This document shows positions 45,338 through 55,020 of a DNA stretch of 64,000 bases, piece after piece. The position numbers were made by a program, and so were the translations under genes. How positions within the stretch are numbered: the first letter of the stretch is position 1; the number at the start of each line of letters is the position of its first letter. This DNA is from Branchiostoma floridae (taxonomy: Eukaryota; Chordata; Leptocardii; Amphioxiformes; Branchiostomatidae). The stretch covers positions 8,178,390 through 8,242,389 of the forward strand of contig NC_049994.1 of assembly GCF_000003815.2 (NCBI RefSeq), given 5' to 3'. Below the pieces are notes generated by a model, which ran no database searches, was not told where the DNA came from, and was given only the letters and a program-made list of their open reading frames with translations.

Positions 45338-46159
45338 AAAAATACCTTATACTGTACATGTACAGATGTATGTGGTAGTTTTTACACTTAATATAGTTGC
45401 TCTACTTAAGCAATACTTAATTGTTTTTAATTTCTGTAAACATATAGACCACCTTTCCTTTTTTAAACTTCACTGTGGAAACGTTTTTTTTATTTGAACC
45501 TTTATATATTCATGATAGCTCCAATCGGCTAACAGGCCGCTTTTGTGAACATAAGACTCTCTCATAATTAGGAATAGTTAGGAATATTCAGAATAAAAAA
45601 TGAGTGTTTCCAACCAGTAGAAACTCTGTGCGATCCTGAAGATCAAGTGGCAATATTGGAAAGAATTTCCCAAACATTATAGCATTGAATAATGATGTAT
45701 GCTGCATCGTTAGATTGTGCATGAAAAGTATGTATGGATAATAAACTATTCTTGCAAAGTCCATGTGTTGGATCTGTACGCATTTGTGGCAAAATGCAAA
45801 CATATTCAGGGTCATATTTTGCATCGAGTCCACGCTCTTATTAAGTCCACCCCAGTGGAATACAACATAGTATACAACATAGATCTCAGTGGCTTGGTTA
45901 TATAGCGGCGTGTCCGCAGGCATAAAGGTCACGCACTTAAAGTTCACACCTGCAAAGTTCGCCCCAGTAAAGGGACCCTACAGCTTAGTTAGCGTAGGTC
46001 AAATACTTAGTATCTGGAGTCGGCCCGACCAAGAATGGAAATTCTATTAATTTCTTTGTCTGTTCAGCACGCATAGCCAGGGCTGCCAAAATGTAGCTTG
46101 TGGTACAAAGGGCTAACACTACTGATAGTTTTGACTTTTCAGCTCAAAACCTGAGGAGT
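45338..46159. other. 3' flank of gene B and intergenic DNA
   Basis: Contains a LINE 3' end (next entry) and otherwise no supported gene. Confidence 0.5.
45495..45560 (-). mobile_element. Truncated 3' end of the CR1-type LINE family
   Basis: On the minus strand, AAAGCGGCCTGTTAGCCGAT followed by GGAGCTATCATGAATA and TAAAGGTTCAAA matches the 3' UTR of the LINE at 15440-20001. Confidence 0.65.
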
Positions 46160-46351
46160 TAATCGTTATGCTGCAATCCGTTGTTTGACCTATTTTCAGC
46201 AGTGTATCAGGTTTGCTACCTATGACCTTTGCCCCGGCGTTTAGCTGACCTGGTAGCCATTTTGTTTTTGCTGCGTCTCCGTCGTGTCGGACTGACGATT
46301 TTACGCGATTTCAGAAGTCAAGGAGGCCGCTTACGTTCCATAGACCCACAG
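46160..46351 (+). promoter_or_regulatory. Promoter and non-coding first exon of zinc-finger gene C
   Basis: GTGTATCAGGTTTGCTACC (46203), TGACCTTTGCCCC, TAGCCATTTTG (46254-46264) and the exon end CACAG/GTAAGACAT (donor at 46352) match genes A and B in order. The intron runs 46352-48816 and ends in TATTAG directly before GGATGG. Confidence 0.65.
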
Positions 46352-46457
46352 GTAAGACATATGATTATCGTTACTGCTTCCTAAGTTATGTGTTTGCTGT
46401 CGATTCATGAGGAGGGGGCTTTGGGCAAGTCTACGAAAACCTCGCCTTCCGCACTGG

Positions 46458-46996
46458 TGTTCCAGTGCTGATTGAATTGTCTGAACGGCGTCAGCACTGG
46501 TTTTCCAGTGCTGAATGTTCGTCAGCACTCGTTTTCCAGTGCTGAAGCCGGCGTTTCGAGTGCTGAAAGCGCGTCAGCACTGGTTTTCCAGTGCTGAAAT
46601 TCTTTCAGCACTCGTTTTCCAGTGCTGAACTTCTGTCAGCACTCGTTTTCCAGTGCTGAACTTCTGTCAGCACTCGTTTTCCAGTGCTGAACTGCCGTCA
46701 GCACTCGGTTACCAGTGCTGAAATCCGGGGATATCGGGTCCGGGTCAGGTCAAAGGTCATTCAGCACTGGTTACCCAGTGCTGAAACTGCCGTCAGCACT
46801 GGAACCGAGTGCTGATATACAAAAACCTCGCCTTCCGCACTGGATTTACCAGTGCTCGAGGACACTTCAGCACTGGAAAACCAGTGCTATGAAATCTTCA
46901 GCACTGGAAAACGAGTGCTGACGTATTTAAAGGACTGGAACGATGTGCGAACCAGTGCTGGAAGGACGTCAGCACTGGAATCTCCCAGTGCTGAGA
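46458..46996. repeat. Palindromic 31-bp minisatellite, cluster 1
   Basis: About fifteen units of the form CAGCACTSGTTTTCCAGTGCTGA plus a short spacer (CTTCTGT). Each unit can fold on itself with about 8-10 bp arms. From about 46790 the units run in the opposite orientation (GGAAAACGAG instead of CTCGTTTTCC), so the cluster is itself head-to-head. Confidence 0.9.
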
Positions 46997-47639
46997 GGGG
47001 CACAAGACGTAAATTTGAAGGAAAAATAAGTTATTTCGTGCAAGAAAATTGTAGTTGTGCTATCCATTCGTTATGTAATTGAATATATGTGTACTGTATA
47101 AGGGATATATATCATTTATAAAATGAATGAATGGATGAATACCTTTGTTGCACATTTTTTTATAAAGTACTGATTGCAGTACTAATAAAAGGACGCAAAT
47201 TCGAATCAAAGTTACTTCGTGCAAAGAAAACTCCGTGTAATGCTGTGTATTTTATTCGCTGTACATGTGTAATTGAAAGGTAGAGATATGTATATGTGTA
47301 AGAGGTGTATAAGGGATAGCTATCAATAAGCAACTTTATTGTGTGATTGTGATAGATATAGCCCTTTCGCGAAAGATTTGGGGGGCCCTGAAAAGGGCCG
47401 GGGTGCTGTGAGGCAGACTTCAGCCTGCCTCCTCGTTGTTGTTGTTGTCGCGATCGCGAGTATATTCCATTATCCCCGAAGGTGATCGACAAATGAACAC
47501 TGTGCACACTGTTATAGAGGCGTTATAGAGCAGAATATAACGATAGGTGACGTTTATAACCCAGCAATGTCTTAAGTTTTAGTAGTAGAGCATAGGACGT
47601 ATCGTAATTCCAAATTACTGTATATCTTAGTCTCCCGAT

Positions 47640-47905
47640 CTCTCAGCACTCGGTTTCCAATGCTGAATGTTCGTCAGCACTCGTTTTCCAGTGCTGAATG
47701 TTCGTCAGCACTCGGTTTCCAGTGCTGAATGTTCGTCAGCACTCGGTTTCCAGTGCTGAATGTTCGTCAGCACTCGGTTTCCAGTGCTGAAGCCGGCGTT
47801 TCGAGTGCTGAAAGCGCGTCAGCACTGGTTTTCCAGTGCTGACGAACATTCAGCACTGGAAATCCAGTGCTGATGCCATCTTCAGCACTGGGTTCCAGTG
47901 CTGAA
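47640..47905. repeat. Palindromic 31-bp minisatellite, cluster 2
   Basis: About nine units of the same type with the spacer TGTTCGT, inverting near 47845 (GACGAACATT). The stretch around GCCGGCGTTTCGAGTGCTGA occurs in both clusters (about 46547 and 47791), showing exchange or duplication between them. Confidence 0.9.
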
Positions 47906-48129
47906 AAAGGAGGGCGAGGTTTTCGTAGTTTTGCGGGCTTTGGAACCGCGATGCAGAGTTATGTAGTGTACCTTAGGTCACAGCATGTAAATTTTATGAC
48001 ATTCACCCCCTCGTTATTTTCGGAGAAACAAAAACAAGACTTTTTCTGCTTTGGAGATGGTGAACATGACCATTGTTTTCAGCACTCGGTTCCAGTGCGG
48101 AAGGTGAAGCTTTCGTAGACTTGCACGAA

Positions 48130-48505
48130 AATTACCAAAATGGGCATATATCCTGTGTTGTAGCGTACTAACGTAATGATTGTACTTGTAGAAGTGACAG
48201 AGGTTACGACTGTAGTTGTAGAAGTGTTAGATAGTTGGGTAGCTGTAAAAGTGACACCACTAGTTGGATAGTAACGTAAAAGTGTCACCGCTAATGCACT
48301 ATGGATGCCATGAGTGTATACGTCGTAGTTACCAACTTTGTTGGTGATACCAGTCTACCACACTAGTGCCACTTTTACTACTATGGTGCCTATTCTTAAA
48401 ATGTAGCCATCTTGTTTTGTTGTACTCGTCTTGTTTTCTTTCGCCCTATTGCACTATTTTTGCCGTGTAAAGAGGATGTAATCAATAAATTTACATACTG
48501 TCCGA
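48130..48505. mobile_element. MITE, GGCCACAGCAAGTA family, copy 4, degraded ends
   Basis: The interior shares AATTACCAAAATGG, GTAGTTGTAGAAGTG, GATACCAGTCTACCACACTA and TTTGCCGTGTAAAGAGGATGT-like blocks with copies 2, 3 and 5. The right terminus is degraded (ATCAATAAATTTACATACTG). The left terminus abuts the inverted-repeat element. Confidence 0.6.
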
Positions 48506-48818
48506 AACAAATATTAGTGAGGTACACAGGCAGGTACAGGTCCTGCATCTGTACTTTTAAAAAAGCAAGTTTAATCAAGGAGTTCTTGAAAGCTCCTTAG
48601 TTTAATTGCCAATTATTAACATCTTGAAATATGCCTTTAGAAATGGTGCAGAAATTGCGGGCAACATTGCTGTATCCTGTAGAGAATATTAAGAAACCTG
48701 GAAAAATCTCTCAGACATTAAAAGAGGCCATATTCAGACAGAAGAATATATCTAAAATCTGCGCCATTTTCTTTTTAATAAAAATATCATCCGACCAATA
48801 TTTTTTACAATATTAGGG

Positions 48819-51800
48819 ATGGCGAAGTTCACATCAAGATCTCCCGTGAAAGAGCTCCATGCAGAACAAACTGTGAACGAGGTGTACATCAAAGAGGAGG
48901 AGACAGGAGGCACTAGATGGCAACAGAATGAACTAGGCAATGCGCTGCATCACGAAATGTACAGTGAAGGCTTCTTTGGCGAAACCCAACGTACCGAACA
49001 CCCTTGGAACAAGACAGACAACAGTTGGGGACAGACACCTGAAACGGCACGGCAGCAGGATAAGGAAAGGGACGTTCCCAATGACAGATTTTGTAGTGTA
49101 AAAGCAGAAATAGGAGAATCCAGCTGTGGTCTTTCTGATGGAAAACTCTACACTCTACACTCTACACATTCTGAAAAAGACATAGACCATTCTGGGAATG
49201 ACTATGAGAAACCCTACATGTGTGGGGAGTGTGGATACAGGACAGACAGGGAGTCCCACTTATCGCAACACACGAGAACACACACAGGGGAAAAGCCATT
49301 CAAGTGTGACCAGTGTGACTATTCTGCAAGACTCAAATCTACTTTGGTCAAACATATAAGAACGCACACTGGTGAAAAACCCTACATGTGCGGAGAGTGT
49401 GGGTACAGGGCGGCTCAAATGTCTTCCTTATCCAAACATATGACGACCCATACAGGAGATAAACCCTACAAGTGTGACCAGTGTAGCTTTTCTTCAACGC
49501 TAAAATGTCATTTGAACAAACATATAGCAAAACACACAAGAGACACTGGATGGCAACAGAATGAACAAGACAATGTGCAGTACCAGGAAACATACAATGA
49601 AGACTTCTGCGGTGGCACTCAACCTATGGGACATCCTTTGAACGACACAGACAACAGTTGGGGACAGGCACCTGGGACGGAACTGCAACATGACAATGAA
49701 ATGGACGATCCCAATGACAAAGTGTGTGGTGTAAAAGCAGAAATGGGAGAGTCCAGCTGTGAGCTTTCTGATGGAGAACTCTGTACTGGGCATTCTGGGA
49801 ATGATATGGACCCTTTTTGGTATGACAAACCCTACATGTGTGGGGAGTGTGGATACAGGACAGACAGGGAGTCCCACTTATCCCAACACATGAGAACACA
49901 CACAGGAGAGAAACCATTCAAGTGTGACCAGTGTGACTATTCTGCTGCAGTCAAATCCACTTTGGTCAGTCATCTAAGAACGCACACCGGCGAGAAACCC
50001 TACATGTGTGGAGAGTGTGGGTTCATGGCGGCTCAAAAGTCTTCCTTATCCAAACATATGACGACCCATACAGGAGATAAACCCTATAAGTGTGACCAGT
50101 GTAGCTTTTTTTCAACGCGAAAATATCATTTGAACCAACATAAAGCAAAACACACAAGAGACACTGGATGGCAACAGAATGAACAAGACAATGTGCTGTA
50201 CCAGAAAACATACAATGAAGACTTCTGCGGTGGCACTCAACCTATCGGACATTCTTTTAACGACACAGACAACAGTTTGGGACAGACACAAGGAGCGGAA
50301 CTGCAACAGGACAATGAAATGGACGATCCCAATGACAAAGTGTGTAATGTAAAAGCAGAAATAGGAGAGTCCAGCTGTGAGCTTTCTGATGGAGAGCTAC
50401 ATACTGGACATTCTGGAAATGAACATATAGCAAAACACACAAGAAGCACTGGATGGCAACAGAATGAACAAGACAACGTGCTGTGCCACGAAACGTACAA
50501 CGAAGACTTCTTTGCGAGAACCCAACCAAATAGACATCCTTTAGACAAGACAGACAACAGTTGGGGACAGAACTCAGGAATGTCACTGCAACAGGATGAG
50601 GAAAAGGACAATCCCAATGTAAAAGTTTATAGTGTAAAAGAAGAAATAGGAGAGTCCAGCTGTGAGCTTTCTGTTGGAGAACTCTGTACTGGACATTCTG
50701 GAAAAGACATGGACCATCCTGGGTATCCCGGGAAGAAGATGGACTGTACAGAACACTTTGGGAAGGAGAGTGACAACGTGGCACAGAAATCATATAATGT
50801 GAACTTTCCTCAACCTAACAGCATATCAACCTCCCTGGTACAGGAGAGCAGAGGCAATATGGGAAGACATGTGGTTAAACATTCTAATGAAAAACCATTC
50901 GCTTGTAAAGAGTGTCCGTACAGCACATATGGAAAGTCTGACTTATCCCGACACATGAGAACCCATACAGGAGAGAAACCATACAAGTGTGACCAGTGCG
51001 ACTATTCTGCTGCAGTCAAATCTACTTTGGTCAAACATCTAAGAACGCACACAGGTGAAAAACCCTACATGTGCGGAGAGTGTGGGTACAGGACGGCTCA
51101 AATGTCTTGCTTATCCAAACATATGAGGACTCATACAGGGGATAAACCCTACAAGTGTGACCAGTGTAGCTATTCTGCAGTGCAAAAATCTCATTTGGAC
51201 GAACATATATTAGCAAAACACACAAGAGACACTGGAAGGCAACAGAATGAACAAGACAACGTGCTGTGCCATTCATACAGTGAAGACTTCTTCGACGGAA
51301 TTCAACCAGCCGGACATCCTTTAAACGTGACAGACAACAATTGGGGACAGGCACGAGGAACGACACGACAACGGGGCGAAGAAAGGGACGTTCCCAATGA
51401 CAAAGTGTGTGCTGTAAAAGTAGAAATGGGAGAGTCCAGTTGTGAGCCCTTTGTTGGAGAACTACATACTGGACATTCTGCGAAAGACATGGACCATCCT
51501 GTGTATCCCGGGGAGGAGATGGACTGTACTGAACACCCTGGGAAGGAGAGTGACAGCCTGCAACAGAAAACGTATAATGTGAACTTTCCCCAACCTGACA
51601 GCATATCAACCTCGCGGGTACAGAACACAGGTAATATGGGAAGGCATGTGGTTAAACACCTTGATGAGAAACCATTCGCTTGTAAAGAGTGTCCGTACAG
51701 CACGTATGGAAAGTCCCAATTAACGCAACACATGAGAACCCACACAGGGGAAAAACCATTCAAGTGTGACCAGTGTGGCTATTCTGCTGCAATCAAATCT

Positions 51801-54800
51801 ACTTTGGTCAAACATTTAAGAACGCACACTGGTGAGAAACCCTACATGTGCGGAGAGTGTGGATACAGGGCGGCTCAAATGTCTTCCTTATCCAAACATA
51901 TGACGACCCATATAGGAGATAAACCTTACAAGTGTGACCAGTGTAGCTTTTCTTCAACGCTAAAATGTCATTTGAACAAACATATAGCAAAACACACAGG
52001 AGACACTGGATGGCAACAGAATGAACAAGACAATGTGCTGTACCAGGAAACATACAATGAAGACTTCTGCGGTGGAACTCAACCGACTGGACATCCTTTG
52101 AACGACACAGACAACAGTTGGGGACAGGCACCAGGGACGAAACTGCAAGAGGACAATGAAATGGACATTCCCAATGACAAAGTGTGTGGTGAAAACGCAG
52201 AAAAGGGGGAATCCAGCTGTGAGGTTTCTGATGGAGAACTCTGTACTGGGCATTCTGGGAATGATATGGACCCTTTTTGGTATGACAGACCCTACATGTG
52301 TGGGGAGTGTGGATACAGGACAGGCAGGGAGTCCCACTTATCCCAACACATGAGAACACACACAGGAGAGAAACCATTCAAGTGTGACCAGTGTGACTAT
52401 TCTGCTGCAGTCAAATCCACTTTGGTCAGTCATCTAAGAACGCACACTGGCGAGAAACCCTACATGTGCGGAGAGTGTGGGTTCAGGGCGGCTCAAAAGT
52501 CTTCCTTATCCAAACATATGAGGACTCATACAGGGGATAAACCCTACAAATGTGACCAGGGTAGGTATTCTGCAATACAAAAATCTCATTTGGACCAACA
52601 TATAGCAAAACACAGAGGAGACACTGGATGGCAACAGAATGAACAAGACAACGTGCTGTGCCAGGGAATATACAGTAAAGACATTTTCGTTGGAACTGAA
52701 CCACCCGAGCATCCTTTAAACATGACAGACAACAGTTGGGGACAGGCACCAGGAACGACACGCCAACAGAAGGAGGAAAGGGACGTTCCCAATGACAAAG
52801 TGTGTGGTGTAAAAGTAGACATGGGAGAATCCAGTTGTGAGCTTTCTGTTGGAGACTTCTGTACTGGAGATTCTATGAGTAACATGGACCCTCCTGGGTA
52901 TTCCGGGGAGGCGATTGACTGTACTGAACACTTTGGAACGGAGAGTGACAACGTGGCACAGCAATCATATAATGTGAACTTTCCTCAAGCTGACAGCATA
53001 TCAACCTCACAGGTACAGGAGAGCAGAGGCAATATGGGAACGCATGTGGTTACACACACTAATGAAAAACCATTCGCTTGTAAAGTGTGTCCGTACAGCA
53101 CATATGGAAAGTCTGACTTATCCCGACACATGAGAACCCATACAGGACAGAAACCATACAAGTGTGACCAGTGTGACTATTCTGCTGCAGTCAAATCCAC
53201 TTTGGTCTGGCATCTAAGAACGCACACAGGTGTGAAATCCTACAAGTGTGACCAGTGTAGGTATTCTGCAGTGCAAAAATCTCATTTGGACGAACATATA
53301 TTAGCAAATCACACAAGAGACACTGGAATGACACAGAATGAACAAGACAACGTGCTGTGTCATGGAACATACAGTGAAGACTTCTTCGACGGAATTCAAC
53401 CAGCCGGACATCCTTTAAACGTGACAGACAACAATTGGGGACAGGCACGAGGAACGACACGCCAACGGGGCGAGGAAAGGGACGTTCCCAATGACAAAGT
53501 GTGTGCTGTAAAAGTAGAAATGGGAGAGTCCAGTTGTGAGCCCTTTGTTGGAGAACTACATACTGGACATTCTGCGAAAGACATGGACCATCCTGTGTAT
53601 CCCGGGGAGGAGATGGACTGTACTGAACACCCTGGGAAGGAGAGTGACAGCCTGCAACAGAAAACGTATAATGTGAACTTTCCCCAACCTGACAGCATAT
53701 CAACCTCGCGGGTACAGAACACAGGTAATATGGGAAGGCATGTGGTTAAACACCTTGATGAGAAACCATTCGCTTGTAAAGAGTGTCCGTACAGCACGTA
53801 TGGAAAGTCCCAATTAACGCAACACATGAGAACCCACACAGGGGAAAAACCATTCAAGTGTGACCAGTGTGGCTATTCTGCTGCAGTCAAATCTACTTTG
53901 GTCAAACATCTAAGAACGCACACAGGTGAGAAACCCTACATGTGCGGAGAGTGTGGATACAGGGCGGCTCAAATGTCTTCCTTATCCAAACATATGACGA
54001 CCCATACAGGAGATAAACCCTACAAGTGTGACCAGTGTAGCTTTTCTTCAACGCTAAAATGTCATTTGAGCCAACATATAGCAAATCACACTAGAGACAC
54101 TGGATGGCAACAGAATGAACAAGACAACGTGCTGTGCCAGGAAGCGTACAGTGAAGACTTCTTCAGGGGAACTCAACCGACCGGACATCCCTTGAACGAC
54201 ACAGACAACAGTTGGGGACAAACACAAGGAACGGCACGGCAACAGGACGAGGAAATGGACATTCCCAATGACAAAGTCTTTGGTGTAAAAACAGAAATGA
54301 GAGAGTCCAGCTGTGAGCTTTCTATTGGACAACTACATACTGGACATTCTGGGAAGGACTTGGACCATCCTGGGTATCCTGGGAAGGAGCCAGACTGTAC
54401 TGTACACCTTGGGAATGAGAGTGACAACCTACAGCAGAAAACGTGTGAAGTGAACTTTCCCCAACCTGACAACATAGCAACCTCACAGGTACAGGAGAGC
54501 AGAGGCAATATGGGATGGCATGTGGTTTTATTTAAACATTCTAATGAGAAACCATTCGCTTGTAAAGAGTGTCCGTACAGCACATATCTTAAGTCTGACT
54601 TATCCCGACATATGAGAACACATACAGGAGAGAAACCGTACAAGTGTGACCAGTGTGCCTATTCTGCTGCAGTCAAATCCTCTTTGGTCAAACATCTAAG
54701 AACGCACACTGGAGAGAAGCCCTACATGTGCGGAGAGTGTGGATACAGGACGGCTCAAATGTCTTGCTTATCCAAACATATGAGGACTCATACAGGGGAT

Positions 54801-54887
54801 AAACCCTACAGGTGTGACCAGTGTAGCTATTCTGCAACACGAAAATCTTATTTGGACAAACATAAAGTAAAACACACTGGTCAATAA
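48819..54887 (+). CDS. Giant modular C2H2 zinc-finger protein, gene C, 31 fingers
   Basis: One 2022-codon exon starting at an ATG two bases after an acceptor. The N-terminus MAKFTSRSPVKELHAEQT matches gene B. The protein repeats a module: an acidic linker of about 95-170 residues (QQNEQDNVL.., TDNSWGQ.., VPNDKV..VKxE.., NFPQPDSISTS) and a block of four fingers. Blocks start at about 49213, 49831, 50896, 51676, 52291, 53078, 53772 and 54557. All have four fingers except the sixth, which has three: 31 in total. One finger near 52552 has Cys changed to Gly (CDQGR). One finger block between blocks 2 and 3 is deleted, leaving only EHIAKHT. Most linkers carry a psi-K-x-E SUMO consensus. The first finger of a block is GECGYRTDRESHL or KECPYSTYGKS type. 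A nuclear DNA-binding regulator is the likely role; targets are unknown. Confidence 0.94.
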   Translation: MAKFTSRSPVKELHAEQTVNEVYIKEEETGGTRWQQNELGNALHHEMYSEGFFGETQRTEHPWNKTDNSWGQTPETARQQDKERDVPNDRFCSVKAEIGESSCGLSDGKLYTLHSTHSEKDIDHSGNDYEKPYMCGECGYRTDRESHLSQHTRTHTGEKPFKCDQCDYSARLKSTLVKHIRTHTGEKPYMCGECGYRAAQMSSLSKHMTTHTGDKPYKCDQCSFSSTLKCHLNKHIAKHTRDTGWQQNEQDNVQYQETYNEDFCGGTQPMGHPLNDTDNSWGQAPGTELQHDNEMDDPNDKVCGVKAEMGESSCELSDGELCTGHSGNDMDPFWYDKPYMCGECGYRTDRESHLSQHMRTHTGEKPFKCDQCDYSAAVKSTLVSHLRTHTGEKPYMCGECGFMAAQKSSLSKHMTTHTGDKPYKCDQCSFFSTRKYHLNQHKAKHTRDTGWQQNEQDNVLYQKTYNEDFCGGTQPIGHSFNDTDNSLGQTQGAELQQDNEMDDPNDKVCNVKAEIGESSCELSDGELHTGHSGNEHIAKHTRSTGWQQNEQDNVLCHETYNEDFFARTQPNRHPLDKTDNSWGQNSGMSLQQDEEKDNPNVKVYSVKEEIGESSCELSVGELCTGHSGKDMDHPGYPGKKMDCTEHFGKESDNVAQKSYNVNFPQPNSISTSLVQESRGNMGRHVVKHSNEKPFACKECPYSTYGKSDLSRHMRTHTGEKPYKCDQCDYSAAVKSTLVKHLRTHTGEKPYMCGECGYRTAQMSCLSKHMRTHTGDKPYKCDQCSYSAVQKSHLDEHILAKHTRDTGRQQNEQDNVLCHSYSEDFFDGIQPAGHPLNVTDNNWGQARGTTRQRGEERDVPNDKVCAVKVEMGESSCEPFVGELHTGHSAKDMDHPVYPGEEMDCTEHPGKESDSLQQKTYNVNFPQPDSISTSRVQNTGNMGRHVVKHLDEKPFACKECPYSTYGKSQLTQHMRTHTGEKPFKCDQCGYSAAIKSTLVKHLRTHTGEKPYMCGECGYRAAQMSSLSKHMTTHIGDKPYKCDQCSFSSTLKCHLNKHIAKHTGDTGWQQNEQDNVLYQETYNEDFCGGTQPTGHPLNDTDNSWGQAPGTKLQEDNEMDIPNDKVCGENAEKGESSCEVSDGELCTGHSGNDMDPFWYDRPYMCGECGYRTGRESHLSQHMRTHTGEKPFKCDQCDYSAAVKSTLVSHLRTHTGEKPYMCGECGFRAAQKSSLSKHMRTHTGDKPYKCDQGRYSAIQKSHLDQHIAKHRGDTGWQQNEQDNVLCQGIYSKDIFVGTEPPEHPLNMTDNSWGQAPGTTRQQKEERDVPNDKVCGVKVDMGESSCELSVGDFCTGDSMSNMDPPGYSGEAIDCTEHFGTESDNVAQQSYNVNFPQADSISTSQVQESRGNMGTHVVTHTNEKPFACKVCPYSTYGKSDLSRHMRTHTGQKPYKCDQCDYSAAVKSTLVWHLRTHTGVKSYKCDQCRYSAVQKSHLDEHILANHTRDTGMTQNEQDNVLCHGTYSEDFFDGIQPAGHPLNVTDNNWGQARGTTRQRGEERDVPNDKVCAVKVEMGESSCEPFVGELHTGHSAKDMDHPVYPGEEMDCTEHPGKESDSLQQKTYNVNFPQPDSISTSRVQNTGNMGRHVVKHLDEKPFACKECPYSTYGKSQLTQHMRTHTGEKPFKCDQCGYSAAVKSTLVKHLRTHTGEKPYMCGECGYRAAQMSSLSKHMTTHTGDKPYKCDQCSFSSTLKCHLSQHIANHTRDTGWQQNEQDNVLCQEAYSEDFFRGTQPTGHPLNDTDNSWGQTQGTARQQDEEMDIPNDKVFGVKTEMRESSCELSIGQLHTGHSGKDLDHPGYPGKEPDCTVHLGNESDNLQQKTCEVNFPQPDNIATSQVQESRGNMGWHVVLFKHSNEKPFACKECPYSTYLKSDLSRHMRTHTGEKPYKCDQCAYSAAVKSSLVKHLRTHTGEKPYMCGECGYRTAQMSCLSKHMRTHTGDKPYRCDQCSYSATRKSYLDKHKVKHTGQ
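51281..54059 (+). repeat. 2094-bp internal tandem duplication in gene C
   Basis: 51281-51965 and 53375-54059 are nearly identical, offset by 2094 bases and differing at only a few positions. The copies cover linker plus four fingers. Blocks 1-2 (about 49430-50150) and 4-5 (about 51890-52600) are also very similar, which points to repeated unequal exchange or gene conversion. Confidence 0.85.
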
Positions 54888-55020
54888 ACTTACCTTTGAG
54901 GGTAGTGTGGGTACAGAGCAACACAGAAGTCTGCTTTTAATTTGTCGGTACATACGAGAACCCATAACGTTGATAAACCATAGAGATGAGACCAATGTAT
55001 CTATTTTGCAGCATAAAATG
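54888..55020 (+). pseudogene. Decayed finger remnant after gene C
   Basis: After the stop, GTGTGGGTACAGAGCAACAC then AGAAGTCTGC, GTACATACGAGAACCCATAA and GATAAACCATAGAGATGAGA still resemble a CGYRATQKS..HTRTHTGDKPYKCD finger pair, but with stops and frame changes. The array was once longer. Confidence 0.75.

Larger units (their letters stand above)
46423..48124. mobile_element. Inverted-repeat element packed with palindromic minisatellite
   Basis: The left end GGGCAAGTCTACGAAAACCT continues CGCCTTCCGCACTGG. The right end, reverse-complemented, reads GCAAGTCTACGAAAGCTTCA then CCTTCCGCACTGG. A second right-type terminus lies at about 47908-47935. The interior has two clusters of 31-bp units with dyad symmetry and a 640-bp spacer with no coding. 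Target duplication and superfamily are not resolved. It lies within intron 1 of gene C, about 70 bases after the donor. Confidence 0.6.

Noticed and set aside
46458-47905. Regular 31-bp repeats with short variable spacers, CRISPR-like at first sight
   Set aside because: The genome is eukaryotic, spacers are 5-8 bases and mostly shared, units flip orientation, and no cas genes exist. It is a palindromic minisatellite.
49348-54332. Many minus-strand frames of 60-190 codons across zinc-finger gene C
   Set aside because: They are antisense shadows of the repeated finger codons (recurring text such as HTCRVYLLYGSSYVWI) and repeat with the modules.
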